Shown: positions 45,759-55,536, counted from the first letter of the stretch. The stretch is 64,000 bases of DNA from Pseudomonas sp. dw_612 (GCF_018449725.1 NZ_JAAVVC010000002.1:248001-312000), one strand, 5' to 3'. Program-made: numbers and translations. Notes: generated by a model from the sequence alone, not told the origin.

Positions 45759-46325
45759 TCAATAATCAAAAAACACCGTCTCCGCATCAGTGCCCTGCAG
45801 AATCACATTCCACTGATAAACACCCGACGCATCCGCCTTCGCCAGCAAGGTGCTGCGGCGTTCAGCCGGCACGCATTCGAGCAACGGGTCCGAAACGTTC
45901 GCCGGTTCCCCATCAAAGTAAATCCGCGTCAGCAGGTGTTTCACCAACCCACGTGCAAACACCAGCACCACCAGGTGCGGCGCCTGGGTCGTGGCGTTCA
46001 GCCCTTCCACCGTCCCGGGCTTAATCGTGGTGAAACGAAACCGCCCTTCGGCATCCACCGGCACCCGGCCAAAGCCTTCGAAGTGCGGGTCCAGGGGTTT
46101 GTCCTGATCGTCGTCGGGGTGGTCGTATTTGCCGGCGGCGTTGGCCTGCCAGACTTCCAGCATCGCGTCGTTGACGAAATCGCCGTTGCCATCGACGACT
46201 TGCCCGGTGATCGCCACCCGTTGGCCGAGGGTTTGTTCGACGGTCAGGTCTTCGCGGTTCAGCCAGGTCAGGCCGATGTGGTAATACGGCCCGACGGTGT
46301 GGGACGTGGTCGCGTTCAGCGTCAT
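45759..46325 (-). CDS. pcaG: Protocatechuate 3,4-dioxygenase alpha subunit
   Basis: A 188-aa intradiol dioxygenase subunit. TSHTVGPYYHIGL (7-19), LEVWQANAAGKYDHPDDDQD and FRFTTIKPGTVEG match PcaG. It packs with PcaH but carries no iron itself: the His/Tyr ligands found in PcaH (AHIHF) are replaced by PHLVVLVF. ATG 46325 is directly after the pcaH stop; the longer frame lies inside pcaH. Confidence 0.96.
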   Translation of the reverse strand: MTLNATTSHTVGPYYHIGLTWLNREDLTVEQTLGQRVAITGQVVDGNGDFVNDAMLEVWQANAAGKYDHPDDDQDKPLDPHFEGFGRVPVDAEGRFRFTTIKPGTVEGLNATTQAPHLVVLVFARGLVKHLLTRIYFDGEPANVSDPLLECVPAERRSTLLAKADASGVYQWNVILQGTDAETVFFDY

Positions 46326-46326
46326 C

Positions 46327-47031
46327 TTATTTCTCCATCGGCGTGGCTTCGCGGCCGCGCAAGACGATGTCCCAGCGATAACCGAGGGCATAGGAAGGGA
46401 TGGTTTTTTCCAGGTCGAAACTGGCGATCAAACGCTCTTTGGCGCGGGTATCGGGTACGCAGTTGTAGATCGGGTCATAGGCCAGCAACGGGTCGCCCGG
46501 GAAATACATTTGGGTGACCAGCCGCGTCAGAATACTCGGCCCGAACAGTGAGAAATGGATGTGCGCCGGGCGCCAGGCATTGTGGTGATTGCCCCACGGA
46601 TAGGCGCCGGGCTTGATAGTCTGGAATTGATACCAGCCCTCGGCGTCAGTCACGGTGCGGCCGGTGCCGGTGAAGTTCGGGTCCAGCGGTGCGTCGTGCA
46701 GGTCGCGGGCATGGTTGTAGCGCCCGGCGGCGTTGGCCTGCCAGATCTCCACCAGAATTCCCGGTACCGGCAAGCCATCTTCATCCAGCACGCGGCCGTG
46801 GATGATGATGCGCTCGCCCAAGGGCTCGCCGCTGTGCTGGACGGTCAGGTCGTTGTCGCGTTCGTTGATGCGCTCGGCACCGATGGTCGGGCCGGTGATT
46901 TCCGACAGCGAATGCGGCAAAAACACCAACGGCTTGGACGGCGCGCGGCGGTTGGTGGATTGGTAGGTCGGGTGCAAGTATTCCGGCTGGGTGCCTTCTT
47001 GCGGGCGACGGTAACCAGGCTTGTCAGTCAT
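46327..47031 (-). CDS. pcaH: Protocatechuate 3,4-dioxygenase beta subunit
   Basis: A 234-aa catalytic subunit. The four Fe(III) ligands are visible as Tyr105 (AAGRYNH), Tyr144 (PGAYPWGNHH), His157 and His159 (PAHIHFS), a constant three-residue offset from the well-studied P. putida enzyme. With PcaG it cleaves the protocatechuate ring to beta-carboxymuconate using O2. AGAGGAAAG precedes ATG 47031. It lies one base before pcaG and 34 after pcaF. Confidence 0.97.
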   Translation of the reverse strand: MTDKPGYRRPQEGTQPEYLHPTYQSTNRRAPSKPLVFLPHSLSEITGPTIGAERINERDNDLTVQHSGEPLGERIIIHGRVLDEDGLPVPGILVEIWQANAAGRYNHARDLHDAPLDPNFTGTGRTVTDAEGWYQFQTIKPGAYPWGNHHNAWRPAHIHFSLFGPSILTRLVTQMYFPGDPLLAYDPIYNCVPDTRAKERLIASFDLEKTIPSYALGYRWDIVLRGREATPMEK

Positions 47032-47065
47032 TTCGCTTTCCTCTGTTCTTATTGGTCGGCGGCTG

Positions 47066-48268
47066 TCAGACGCGTTCGATGGCGAGTGCCAGACCTTGGC
47101 CGACGCCGACGCACATGGTCGCCAGACCATTCTTGCCGCCGGTCTTTTCCAGTTGATGCAACGCCGTCAGCACCAGCCGCGCACCGCTCATGCCCAGCGG
47201 ATGGCCCAAGGCAATGGCGCCACCGTTCGGGTTGACCTGGGCTGCATCGTCCGCGATGCCCAATTCACGCAGCACCGCCAAGCCCTGGCTGGCGAAGGCT
47301 TCGTTGAGTTCGATCACGTCGAAATCGCTGACCGCCAAACCGAGGCGTTCAGTGAGTTTGCGCACCGCCGGGACCGGGCCGATGCCCATCACCCGAGGAG
47401 CGACACCGGCGCTGGCCATGCCGAGCACTTTGGCGCGGGCAGTCAAACCGTGTTTTTTCACTGCTTCGGCGGACGCCAGGATCAACGCGGCCGCGCCGTC
47501 GTTCACCCCCGAGGCATTGCCGGCGGTAACGGTTTTGTCGGGACCGTTGACCGGTTTGAGTTTGGCCAGGGTTTCCAGGGTGGTGTCAGCGCGCGGATGT
47601 TCGTCCTGGGTGACCACGGTTTCGCCTTTCTTGTGGGCAATCCGCACTTCAACGATTTCCTCGGCGAAAAATCCTGCGGCTTGCGCGGCGGCGGTACGCT
47701 GCTGACTGCGCAGTGCGAAAGCGTCCTGATCCTCGCGGGAAATTTCGTAATCGTCCGCCACGTTGTCAGCGGTTTGTGGCATCGCATCGACGCCGTACTG
47801 GGCTTTCATCAACGGGTTGATAAAACGCCAGCCAATGGTGGTGTCTTCCAGCTTCATGTTGCGCGAGAACGCCGCATCGGCCTTGCCCATCACGAATGGC
47901 GCGCGGGACATCGACTCGACGCCGCCGGCAATCGCCAACTCCATCTCGCCGCTGGCGATGGCGCGGAACGCGGTGCCGATGGCGTCCATACCCGAGGCGC
48001 AGAGGCGATTGAGGGTGACGCCGGGAATGCTTTCCGGCAGGCCCGCCAGCAGCAGCGCCATGCGCGCCACGTTGCGGTTGTCTTCGCCGGCCTGGTTGGC
48101 GCAGCCGAGGAACACCTCGTCCACGGCGTTCCAGTCCACCGACGGGTTGCGTTCCATCAAGGCCTTGATCGGCACAGCGGCGAGGTCGTCGGCGCGAACC
48201 GCTGACAAGCCACCACCGAAACGGCCAATGGGCGTGCGAATCGCGTCGCAGATATAAACGTCACGCAT
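47066..48268 (-). CDS. pcaF: 3-oxoadipyl-CoA thiolase
   Basis: A 400-aa thiolase that splits beta-ketoadipyl-CoA into succinyl-CoA and acetyl-CoA. Nucleophile Cys90 in [12 protein letters not shown], His in [14 protein letters not shown] (about 356) and Cys in MCVGVGQG (about 386) form the active site. It starts at ATG 48268, overlapping the pcaJ TGA, and matches the 400-residue length of known PcaF. Confidence 0.96.
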   Translation of the reverse strand: MRDVYICDAIRTPIGRFGGGLSAVRADDLAAVPIKALMERNPSVDWNAVDEVFLGCANQAGEDNRNVARMALLLAGLPESIPGVTLNRLCASGMDAIGTAFRAIASGEMELAIAGGVESMSRAPFVMGKADAAFSRNMKLEDTTIGWRFINPLMKAQYGVDAMPQTADNVADDYEISREDQDAFALRSQQRTAAAQAAGFFAEEIVEVRIAHKKGETVVTQDEHPRADTTLETLAKLKPVNGPDKTVTAGNASGVNDGAAALILASAEAVKKHGLTARAKVLGMASAGVAPRVMGIGPVPAVRKLTERLGLAVSDFDVIELNEAFASQGLAVLRELGIADDAAQVNPNGGAIALGHPLGMSGARLVLTALHQLEKTGGKNGLATMCVGVGQGLALAIERV

Positions 48269-49047
48269 CACGCTTCTCCGGGTGCTTGGCCGTGGGCGGC
48301 AGCGGTGCGGGCTTCCAGATCCCTTAAGGCTTTGAGTTCAACCTCGGATGGCTCGGCGGTGTTTTCAACGTGCTCGGCAAAACGAATCGCCCAACCGGTG
48401 GCGGCGGTCACTTGCTCGCGGGTCACGCCTGGGTGCAGCGCGGTGACCACGAATTCATGGGTGCCGGCTTCCGGTTCCATGATGCACAGGTCGGTGATGA
48501 TGCCCACCGGACCGGCGCCCGGCAGGCCCAGACGTTTGCGCGAATCACCGCCCTCGCCATGGCCGACCGAGGTGATGAAGTCGAGTTTGTCGACAAAGGA
48601 GCGCGCCGACTGTTTAAGGATGATCAACACGCTCTTGGCGGAACCGGCAATCTCCGGCGCGCCACCGGCACCCGGCAGGCGGACTTTCGGCTGGTGATAA
48701 TCGCCCACGACCGTGGTGTTGATGTTGCCGAAGCGATCGACCTGCGCCGCGCCGAGAAAACCGACGTCGATGCGCCCGCCCTGCAACCAATAGCGAAAAA
48801 TCTCACCGGTCGGTACGACGGTGTCGGCAGTTTCCGCCAGTTCACCGTCACCGATCGACAACGGCAGTACGCTCGGCTTGGCCCCGATCGGCCCCGATTC
48901 GTAGATCAGGACGACATCCGGCGAAGACGTCAGCCGCGCCAGGTTGGCGGCTTTCGACGGCAGGCCGATGCCGACGAAGCACACCGAACCGTTCTTCAAA
49001 CGGCGGGCGGCGGCGACGGTCATCATTTCATTGGTGGTGTACGTCAT
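48268..49047 (-). CDS. pcaJ: 3-oxoadipate CoA-transferase subunit B
   Basis: A 259-aa class I CoA-transferase beta subunit with the catalytic glutamate in IYESGPIG (Glu50). Together with PcaI it moves CoA from succinyl-CoA to beta-ketoadipate. The start overlaps the pcaI stop (TAATG), and the stop overlaps the pcaF ATG. Confidence 0.95.
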   Translation of the reverse strand: MTYTTNEMMTVAAARRLKNGSVCFVGIGLPSKAANLARLTSSPDVVLIYESGPIGAKPSVLPLSIGDGELAETADTVVPTGEIFRYWLQGGRIDVGFLGAAQVDRFGNINTTVVGDYHQPKVRLPGAGGAPEIAGSAKSVLIILKQSARSFVDKLDFITSVGHGEGGDSRKRLGLPGAGPVGIITDLCIMEPEAGTHEFVVTALHPGVTREQVTAATGWAIRFAEHVENTAEPSEVELKALRDLEARTAAAHGQAPGEA

Positions 49048-49904
49048 TATTTGGCCTCCGAAGCAGCGGCCAGCTTGGCCTGGAACTCGCTGAAGTCAGC
49101 GCAGCCGTGGATGTACTCGTTGATCCATGCGGTGAAGGTGTCACGGTCCCGGGCAATCGGGTCCCAGGCCTGGTAGAAGCGGTTGTCGCGCTCGTTGTAA
49201 CCGTGGGCGTAGGACGGATGCGCGCCGCCAGGAACGTGGCACACCGCGCTCAAGGCCCAGGTTGGCAGTACGCAGGCATTCATCGGGGCATTGAGGTCGT
49301 CGACGATCTCTTCGACGGTGACGATGCAGCGCTTGGCCGCCAGCGCCGCTTCTTTCTGCACACCGAGAATGCCCCACAGCAGCACGTTGCCCTTGCGGTC
49401 AGCCTTCTGCGCGTGAATCACGGTGATGTCCGGGCGCACCGATGGCACGGCGGCAAGCACTTCGCCGGTGAACGGGCAGGTCACGGTTTTGATCAGCGGG
49501 TTGACCTTTGGCAGGTCGGAACCGGCGTAGGCCCGCAGCACCGCGAACGGTAGGCCGGAGGCGCCAGCGACGTAGGCGTTGGCCAGGTCGGCATGACTGT
49601 GTTCTTCGATTTCCAGTGGCTGCGGCCACTGTTTCTCAACGGCATCACGCAGACGGTGCAGCGAACCCACACCCGGATTGCCGCCCCAGGAAAAAATCAG
49701 CTTGCGAGCACAACCGGCACCGATCAGCTGGTCGTAGATCAAGTCAGGCGTCATCCGCACCAGCGTCAGATCTTTCTTGCCCTGGCGAATGATTTCATGA
49801 CCCGCTGCCGTCGGAATCAGGTGGGTGAAGCCTTCGAGCGCGACGGTATCGCCGTCGTTAACGAATTGCTTCACCGCGTCATGCAGCGAAAGGATTTCAG
49901 CCAT
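49047..49904 (-). CDS. pcaI: 3-oxoadipate CoA-transferase subunit A
   Basis: A 285-aa class I CoA-transferase alpha subunit: VALEGFTHLIPTAAGHEIIR (21-40) and FSWGGNPGVGSLHRLRDAVE are typical. It forms the heteromeric transferase with PcaJ. First gene of pcaIJFHG, with a PcaR-like operator pair 100-140 bases upstream. ATG 49904 follows GGAGCC. Confidence 0.94.
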   Translation of the reverse strand: MAEILSLHDAVKQFVNDGDTVALEGFTHLIPTAAGHEIIRQGKKDLTLVRMTPDLIYDQLIGAGCARKLIFSWGGNPGVGSLHRLRDAVEKQWPQPLEIEEHSHADLANAYVAGASGLPFAVLRAYAGSDLPKVNPLIKTVTCPFTGEVLAAVPSVRPDITVIHAQKADRKGNVLLWGILGVQKEAALAAKRCIVTVEEIVDDLNAPMNACVLPTWALSAVCHVPGGAHPSYAHGYNERDNRFYQAWDPIARDRDTFTAWINEYIHGCADFSEFQAKLAAASEAK

Positions 49905-50004
49905 GGGGCAGGCTCCCGTTTTGTGGTGTACCGACAGTGGAAGAAAAAGGCGCGAGGTTCAGCGCCGAAGTCACTGAAGAGTAAGCCGCTGAAAATGGCC
50001 AAAC

Positions 50005-50040
50005 AATCCGATAATCGACTGAGTGTTCGTTTATCGAACA
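50005..50040 (-). promoter_or_regulatory. PcaR-type operator pair upstream of pcaI
   Basis: On the minus strand GTTCGATAAACGAAC is followed, after four bases, by AGTCGATTATCGGATT. The first matches the known PcaR box GTTCGATAATCGCAC at most positions; the second is the inverted partner. Position and spacing are like those at pcaK and pcaR. Confidence 0.7.
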
Positions 50041-50073
50041 GATTGTTGTCTGGCTATCATTCCGTGTTGCCCC

Positions 50074-50150
50074 AAAAAGATCGCAGCCTTCGGCAGCTCC
50101 TACAGTGGAATGTGCGCACCTGTAGGAGCTGCCGAAGGCTGCGATCTTTT
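50074..50150. repeat. Inverted repeat of the GATCGCAGCCTTCGGCAGCTC family
   Basis: AAAAGATCGCAGCCTTCGGC onward (50075-50104) is mirrored at 50121-50150. It could fold as a long stem downstream of pcaK. The same element recurs at 58742 and 62307. Confidence 0.88.
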
Positions 50151-50178
50151 CCTGCAACACCGCTACTTCAACCTGGAA

Positions 50179-51525
50179 TCAGGTCGCATCCGCATGACTG
50201 ACCATGCCCTTGATCACCACCGCCGTGGTCGCCAGTGCCGCCGGAATCACCAGCGCCGTCAGCACCTGCTCGAAATTCCAGCCCAGCCCCAGCAACGTCG
50301 CGCCCATCCACGCTCCAAGAATCGCGCCGAAACGGCCAATCCCGAGCATCCACGAGACACCGGTCGCCCGGCCCTGGGTCGGATAAAACCGCGCCGCCAG
50401 CGAAGGCATCGCCGATTGCGCACCGTTGACGCACATCCCGGCCACCAGCACCAACGTCGCCAGCAGCGTGATGTGCCCCAGGCTCTGCCCGACCGCGTAG
50501 GCAAACACCCCGGCCAGCAGGTAGAAAGTGCCGATCACCTTGTGCGGATTGAACCGGTCCATCGCCCAGCCTACGCCGACGGCACTCAGCACCCCACCAA
50601 ACTGGAACAGTGCGCCGATAAACGCCGCCTGCTCCATGCTCGCGCCGCTGTCACGCATCAGCGTCGGCAACCAACTGGTCAACAGGTAAACGATCACCAG
50701 GCCCATGAAGTAGGTCAGCCACAGCAGCAAAGTGCCGGTGCTGTAGGTGCCATTGAAAATCACCGCGAACACATTGCGCGCCTTCACGGTTTTCTGTTCC
50801 GGCACACTAAAACTGGACGCCTGCGCTACCACCACCGGGTCAATCGGCGCCAGGGTTTTGCGCACTTTGTCGGTGCCGCGGTTGCGGACTACAAGGTAAC
50901 GCGCCGATTCTGGCAGCCAGAACAGCAATACGACGGCAAGGATCAGCGGCAGAATCCCACCGATCAGCAACAGGCTGTGCCAGCCGAACGCAGGGATCAG
51001 CTTGGCGGATATGAATCCGCCGCCGGCCATGCCGAGGTTGAAGCCACAGAACATGCTGGTCACCAGCAGGGATTTCTTGCGCTCCGGGGTGTATTCCGAC
51101 AGCAGCGTGGTGGCGTTCGGCATGCCGGCGCCCAAGCCCAAACCGGTGAGGAAGCGCAGCACCAGCAATTGGTCGACGTTGCTGCTGTAGGCCGAAGCCA
51201 GGCTGAAGATGCCGAACAGAAATACCGCGCCCACCAGTACGACTTTTCGTCCAAAGCGGTCAGCCAATGGCCCGGAACCCAGTGCGCCGAAGACCATGCC
51301 GATCAGCGCGGCGCTCATCACCGGGCCAAGGCTGGCGCGGTCGATGCCCCAGTCCTGGGACAGGGCCGGTGCGATGAAACCCATGGCCGCGGTGTCGAGG
51401 CCATCAAGGAAGACAATCAGGAAACACAGGATCACCACTCGCCATTGGTAGCGCGAAATGGGTTGGGCATTGATGAAGGACTGCACGTCGAGGCAGTTTC
51501 CTACAGCAGACTGAGGCTGATTCAT
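50179..51525 (-). CDS. pcaK: Aromatic acid:H+ symporter PcaK
   Basis: A 448-aa MFS protein of the aromatic acid symporter family with twelve helices. QPISRYQWRVVILCFLIVFL leads to the helix-1 motif DGLDTAAMGF, which holds the Asp residues needed for transport in PcaK; the 2-3 loop is GPLADRFGRKVV. It takes up 4-hydroxybenzoate and protocatechuate. It lies between pcaR and pcaI with its own PcaR-like operators. Confidence 0.93.
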   Translation of the reverse strand: MNQPQSAVGNCLDVQSFINAQPISRYQWRVVILCFLIVFLDGLDTAAMGFIAPALSQDWGIDRASLGPVMSAALIGMVFGALGSGPLADRFGRKVVLVGAVFLFGIFSLASAYSSNVDQLLVLRFLTGLGLGAGMPNATTLLSEYTPERKKSLLVTSMFCGFNLGMAGGGFISAKLIPAFGWHSLLLIGGILPLILAVVLLFWLPESARYLVVRNRGTDKVRKTLAPIDPVVVAQASSFSVPEQKTVKARNVFAVIFNGTYSTGTLLLWLTYFMGLVIVYLLTSWLPTLMRDSGASMEQAAFIGALFQFGGVLSAVGVGWAMDRFNPHKVIGTFYLLAGVFAYAVGQSLGHITLLATLVLVAGMCVNGAQSAMPSLAARFYPTQGRATGVSWMLGIGRFGAILGAWMGATLLGLGWNFEQVLTALVIPAALATTAVVIKGMVSHADAT

Positions 51526-51655
51526 TATTTTTATTCCACGCCCGGAACGCGTGGCCTCTTCTCATTGTTATGGGGGTTCGTCGTCCGGCGTGACCGAGGG
51601 TCAACAGCGCCGGATGACGCTGCCGCGACATTAATGATCCGAGGGAAACAGCGTC

Positions 51656-51690
51656 AATTCGATAAACGCGACTCTGTGCGTTTATCGAAC
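51656..51690 (-). promoter_or_regulatory. PcaR-type operator pair upstream of pcaK
   Basis: Minus strand: GTTCGATAAACGCAC (one mismatch to the known PcaR box), a six-base gap, then CGCGTTTATCGAATT as its inverted partner. It is about 130-165 bases upstream of the pcaK start. Confidence 0.75.
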
Positions 51691-51708
51691 AGCTTAGATG
51701 AATGCTGC

Positions 51709-52551
51709 TTATGCGAAGAGCTGCGCGCTGAGGTCGCGGCTGGCGCTCAGCAAACCGGGGAGGAAGCGTTGTTCCAACTCGTTGCGGCTGACGCGCCCGG
51801 CATGGGTACTGACATTCAGCGCCGCCACCACCTGGCCGGACGCGTCGTACACCGGCACCGCAATCGAGCGCAGGCCTTGTTCCAGTTCCTGATCGACGAT
51901 GCACCAGCCCTGCTGTCGCACCGCTTGCAGGCATTCGAGCAACGCCTCGGGGGTGTGCAGGGTGCGGCTGGTCTTGGCTTGAAACTCCGCGTGATCGAGG
52001 TATTCGCCCAGCGTCGTGTCGTCCAGGGCCGCGAGCAGAATTCGGCCCATGGAGGTGCAATAGGCCGGCAAACGCCCACCGACCGACAAATCCACCGAAA
52101 TCAGACGCTGGGTCGTTGCCGAACGGGCGATGTACAGAATGTCGTCGCCTTCCAGAGTCGCCATATTGCATGCCTCGTGCAACTGCTCGCTCATGCGGTC
52201 GAGATACGGCTGAGCGGACACCGCCAGTGGCGTCGAGGACACGTAGGCATGGCCCAGGGTCAGGACTTTGGGCAACAGCGAATAGGTGCGCCCGTCGGTG
52301 GTGGCGTAGCCGAGTTTGATCAAGGTATGCAGGCAGCGTCGCACCGCAGCACGGGGGATTTCCGTGCGGTGGCTGATCTGAGCGATGGTCAGGTGGCGCT
52401 TGCGCTCCTGAAACGCCTGCACCACCGCCAGGCCACGGGCCAGGGACGTCATGAAGTCGGGGTCGCCGGTCATGGCCTGGATCCGCTTGGCCGGCGAGGC
52501 GACGATCGGCGGCGCCACTGAAGCGAAGGAGTTGCGCAGTTGATCGTTCAT
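51709..52551 (-). CDS. pcaR: IclR-family activator PcaR
   Basis: A 280-aa IclR regulator: the winged helix spans about 36-95 (LARGLAVVQAFQERKRHLTI, IPRAAVRRCLHTLIKLGY) and the effector domain about 115-270 (ATLEGDDILYIARSATTQRL, YCTSMGRILLAALDD). PcaR activates the pca genes when bound to beta-ketoadipate. The long N-terminal extension (1-33) agrees with known PcaR. Its own promoter carries a perfect-core PcaR box, so autoregulation is likely. Confidence 0.94.
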   Translation of the reverse strand: MNDQLRNSFASVAPPIVASPAKRIQAMTGDPDFMTSLARGLAVVQAFQERKRHLTIAQISHRTEIPRAAVRRCLHTLIKLGYATTDGRTYSLLPKVLTLGHAYVSSTPLAVSAQPYLDRMSEQLHEACNMATLEGDDILYIARSATTQRLISVDLSVGGRLPAYCTSMGRILLAALDDTTLGEYLDHAEFQAKTSRTLHTPEALLECLQAVRQQGWCIVDQELEQGLRSIAVPVYDASGQVVAALNVSTHAGRVSRNELEQRFLPGLLSASRDLSAQLFA

Positions 52552-52631
52552 ATCAGGTCCTTTTCCTACACGGATCAGTGGCTATTACAAGCGGCTCTTG
52601 ACTGAGACACAAGCCACTGGCTGCAAGATTG

Positions 52632-52665
52632 GGCGATTATCGAACCATCGACCGATAATCGCAAT
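52632..52665 (-). promoter_or_regulatory. PcaR-type operator pair upstream of pcaR
   Basis: Minus strand: GCGATTATCGGTC, then GTTCGATAATCGCCC, which equals the known PcaR box except for one base near the end. The pair is 80-115 bases upstream of pcaR. Confidence 0.75.
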
Positions 52666-53213
52666 CGACGGCAGAGTCGTGCGGTGCGGCGCTGTTGTTC
52701 TTACTCAGAAGCGGCCCAGACTTACAGATAACTGTAATGGTTAGAACTTGTCCGACTTGTTGGCGTCAGAAACAGGGCGCTGAAAAGTAGCATGCCGGAA
52801 CACTCTAATTACCCGTAAAAGTTGCGAGTAACAAAATCATCACACACCAGGAACCACTTTTAACTCTCTGGAGATAGTGTTCTTCAAATCGACCGCTATA
52901 ATGCACCTCAGTGGCCCGCCGGTTTCTTACTTGCGATTAAGCCATCCGGAGCGCGATGTCCCATCGCCGCCGCCCGCAGCAAGCGCCTGACGCTCATTCT
53001 TTATGCAACGCCAACGCGCGCGCTGAAACAGGACACTGAAGCTACGTCAGCTGTTTTCTCTGGTGCCGTGGCCGCCTGCAACATGGAAGTGTTGATTATT
53101 GTGTCGTAAAAAGGCCGATGCCCTTTCAGGTATTGTCCTTTCTACGAGCGTGGTCAATAAACTCGCTGCAGCGCGTTTCACCAGAATTTATCTCAACTCA
53201 ATCAGGTAGCACT
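52666..53213. other. Long intergenic stretch with a promoter-like box
   Basis: About 550 bases without a recognisable gene. TATAAT occurs at 52897-52902 reading right, with no convincing -35, and would give a leader of over 300 bases before the 66-aa gene. The sequence after it is C-rich at first and then A+T-richer. It could hold a small RNA or a long leader, but no named RNA was recognised. Confidence 0.4.
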
Positions 53214-53414
53214 GTGACGAAAGACGAACTGCGCGCGGAACTTGAGCGCCAGGAACAACGTTACAAGGAAGTTTACGGCGGGGAAGTCACCACCTACGCC
53301 GCCCAGCCCGAACCGGAGCGCAAGCCCTGGCGTAAACGCGCCACCGTTCAGGATCAGGCCTTCACCCAGGAACTGCAGAAGATGGAAAAGGAACTCAAAG
53401 CCGAAGAGCCTTGA
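53214..53414 (+). CDS. Small conserved hypothetical protein (66 aa)
   Basis: Starts at GTG 53214 (AGGT eight bases before). The product is highly charged and predicted helical: [20 protein letters not shown] at the start, a Pro-rich middle ([14 protein letters not shown]) and an acidic helical end. It has no signal, membrane helix or cysteine. I do not recognise a function. A 99-codon version starting at 53118 is possible, but its first third looks non-coding. Confidence 0.65.
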   Translation: MTKDELRAELERQEQRYKEVYGGEVTTYAAQPEPERKPWRKRATVQDQAFTQELQKMEKELKAEEP

Positions 53415-53791
53415 CCGCACCCGGCCTGAATCCTTAAAGGGTCTGCGTCTGCATCCGCTAAAAGCGCGGTGTATCGACCATGCCTTTCGCGCCCGCTACA
53501 AGCGGGCAGCGGCCACCTCACCCACCGGATGAGGCAAATGGCGCATGTCCGACCCTCTTCTCAGATATTTCACACAAGTGTTTTCGCCTCTCGCGCCCTC
53601 GAGCGAAATCCTTGTGGTCGCTCGCTTTTCAAAGAAAATCAATAAGTTGCAAAACCCAGTAAAAACCTGGGGCTTAGGGCTTTGCTACAAACTAATTCGT
53701 TGAAGAATGTTACCGATGAGCAGCTAGTGCATCGATTTCCAGTCTTTTCTGGCATAATCGCGCCCCCTTACGACCGGGTCAGAAAACCTTC
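53415..53791. other. Intergenic region upstream of the Pit gene
   Basis: 377 bases with no supported gene. Short dyads such as CGCCCGCTACAAGCGGGC are present (53488-53505). A CATAAT box at 53753-53758 could be the -10 of the phosphate transporter promoter; the -35 is unclear. Confidence 0.4.
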
Positions 53792-55267
53792 ATGATCGAT
53801 TTATTCAGCGGACTGGATGCTTGGGTGCTTGTGAGCCTCTTGCTCGCCCTGGCCTTTGTCCTCGCCTTCGAGTTCATCAACGGCTTTCATGACACTGCAA
53901 ACGCGGTGGCCACTGTTATCTACACCAAAGCCATGCCGCCTCACCTGGCGGTGTTCTTTTCCGGTGTGTTCAACTTCCTCGGCGTTCTGCTGGGCGGTGT
54001 GGGCGTGGCGTATGCCATCGTTCATTTGCTGCCGGTAGAGCTGCTGATCAATGTGAACACCGGACACGGACTGGCCATGGTGTTCTCGTTGCTCGCCGCC
54101 GCCATCACCTGGAACCTGGGCACCTGGTACTTCGGTATCCCCGCCTCCAGTTCCCACACGCTGATCGGTTCGATCCTCGGTGTCGGCCTGGCCAACGCCC
54201 TGATCAACGACATTCCGTTGGCCGATGGCGTGAACTGGCAGAAGGCGATCGATATCGGCGCGTCCCTGGTGTTCTCGCCGATGGCCGGCTTCATCGTGGC
54301 CGCGCTGGTGTTGATCGGCCTTAAATGGTGGCGCCCGCTGTCGAAGATGCACAAGACCCCGGACCAACGCCGCAAGCTCGACGACAAGAAGCACCCGCCG
54401 TTCTGGAACCGCCTGGTGCTGGTGATTTCGGCCATGGCCGTGAGCTTCGTGCACGGTTCCAACGACGGTCAGAAAGGTATCGGCCTGATCATGCTGGTGT
54501 TGATCGGTATCGTGCCGGCGCAGTTCGTTCTCGACCTGAGCAGCACCACTTACCAGATCGAACGCACCCGCGACGCGACCCTGCACTTGAGCCAGTTCTA
54601 CAAGCGCAATGCCGACACACTGGGCGAGTTCCTGGCCCTGGGCAAAAGCGTGGAAGGCGATCTGCCGGAGAAATTCCGTTGCAACCCGCAACAGACCGAA
54701 CCGACCATCAGCGCCCTGCTCGACACCCTCAAGGGTGTAGCCGACTACCATTCATTGCCGGCGGAAAGCCGTATCGAAGTGCGTCGCTACCTGCTCTGCC
54801 TGGACGACACTGCGAAGAAAGTCAGCAAATTGCCAACCCTGGCCGCCCGTGAAAAGGCTGACCTGGACAAGCTGCGCAAAGACTTGACCACCACCACCGA
54901 ATACGCCCCGTTCTGGGTGATCCTGGCGGTTGCACTGGCCCTGGGCCTGGGCACCATGGTGGGCTGGAAACGCGTAGTCCTGACCATCGGCGAGAAGATC
55001 GGCAAGCAAGGCATGACCTACGCACAAGGCATGTCGGCGCAGATCACCACCGCGTGCATGATCGGCCTGGCCAACATCTTCAGCCTGCCGGTGTCCACGA
55101 CCCACGTCCTGTCCTCGGGCGTGGCCGGCACCATGGTCGCCAACAAAAGCGGCCTGCAAGGTGGCACGGTCAAAACCATCCTGCTGGCCTGGGTCCTGAC
55201 CCTGCCCGCCACCGTGGCCCTGTCGGCTGGCCTGTTCTGGCTGGCGTCGAAGGCGCTGGGTAGCTGA
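53792..55267 (+). CDS. pitA: Low-affinity inorganic phosphate transporter, Pit family
   Basis: A 491-aa membrane protein with two PHO4 halves. FINGFHDTANAVATVIYTKA (28-47) and the later VSFVHGSNDGQKGIGL carry the GFHDTANA/GxND signature pair; a cytosolic loop (about 255-370) separates the last membrane block. It imports phosphate as a metal-phosphate complex with protons. Length and loop agree with E. coli PitA (499 aa). A terminator follows. Confidence 0.93.
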   Translation: MIDLFSGLDAWVLVSLLLALAFVLAFEFINGFHDTANAVATVIYTKAMPPHLAVFFSGVFNFLGVLLGGVGVAYAIVHLLPVELLINVNTGHGLAMVFSLLAAAITWNLGTWYFGIPASSSHTLIGSILGVGLANALINDIPLADGVNWQKAIDIGASLVFSPMAGFIVAALVLIGLKWWRPLSKMHKTPDQRRKLDDKKHPPFWNRLVLVISAMAVSFVHGSNDGQKGIGLIMLVLIGIVPAQFVLDLSSTTYQIERTRDATLHLSQFYKRNADTLGEFLALGKSVEGDLPEKFRCNPQQTEPTISALLDTLKGVADYHSLPAESRIEVRRYLLCLDDTAKKVSKLPTLAAREKADLDKLRKDLTTTTEYAPFWVILAVALALGLGTMVGWKRVVLTIGEKIGKQGMTYAQGMSAQITTACMIGLANIFSLPVSTTHVLSSGVAGTMVANKSGLQGGTVKTILLAWVLTLPATVALSAGLFWLASKALGS

Positions 55268-55282
55268 TCCATCGCTGCAACG

Positions 55283-55316
55283 AAAAAGGCGCGCCTCGTA
55301 AGAGTCGCGCCTTTTT
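55283..55316 (+). terminator. Rho-independent terminator after pitA
   Basis: AAAAAGGCGCG and CGCGCCTTTTT form an 11-bp stem around a 12-base loop; it can work in both directions. Confidence 0.87.
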
Positions 55317-55353
55317 CATACCTGCTGATTTATCCCCAACATTGCATATCCCC

Positions 55354-55446
55354 CTGTGGGAGCGGGCTTGCTCGCGAAGGCGTCGTGTCAGTCCCCATTA
55401 ATATTGCCTGACACACCGCTTTCGCGAGCAAGCCCGCTCCCACAGG
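55354..55446. repeat. REP pair (inverted)
   Basis: Forward core 55356-55378 and reverse core 55421-55443 between the convergent pitA and small membrane-protein genes. Confidence 0.9.
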
Positions 55447-55536
55447 ATTTCGGTGTGACGCCTAAAAATCGTGGGCGAAAAAAAGGGCAACCGAAGTTGC
55501 CCAAAATGCCTTGCGTGCTCATTGCTCTGGAAAGAA

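Noticed and set aside
50023..52521. 832-aa plus-strand ORF across pcaK and pcaR
   Set aside because: Antisense of pcaK/pcaR with low-complexity Arg/Gln/His composition.
53118..53213. N-terminal extension of the 66-aa gene
   Set aside because: No ribosome site before 53118, and the extra 32 residues look non-coding; GTG 53214 fits better.
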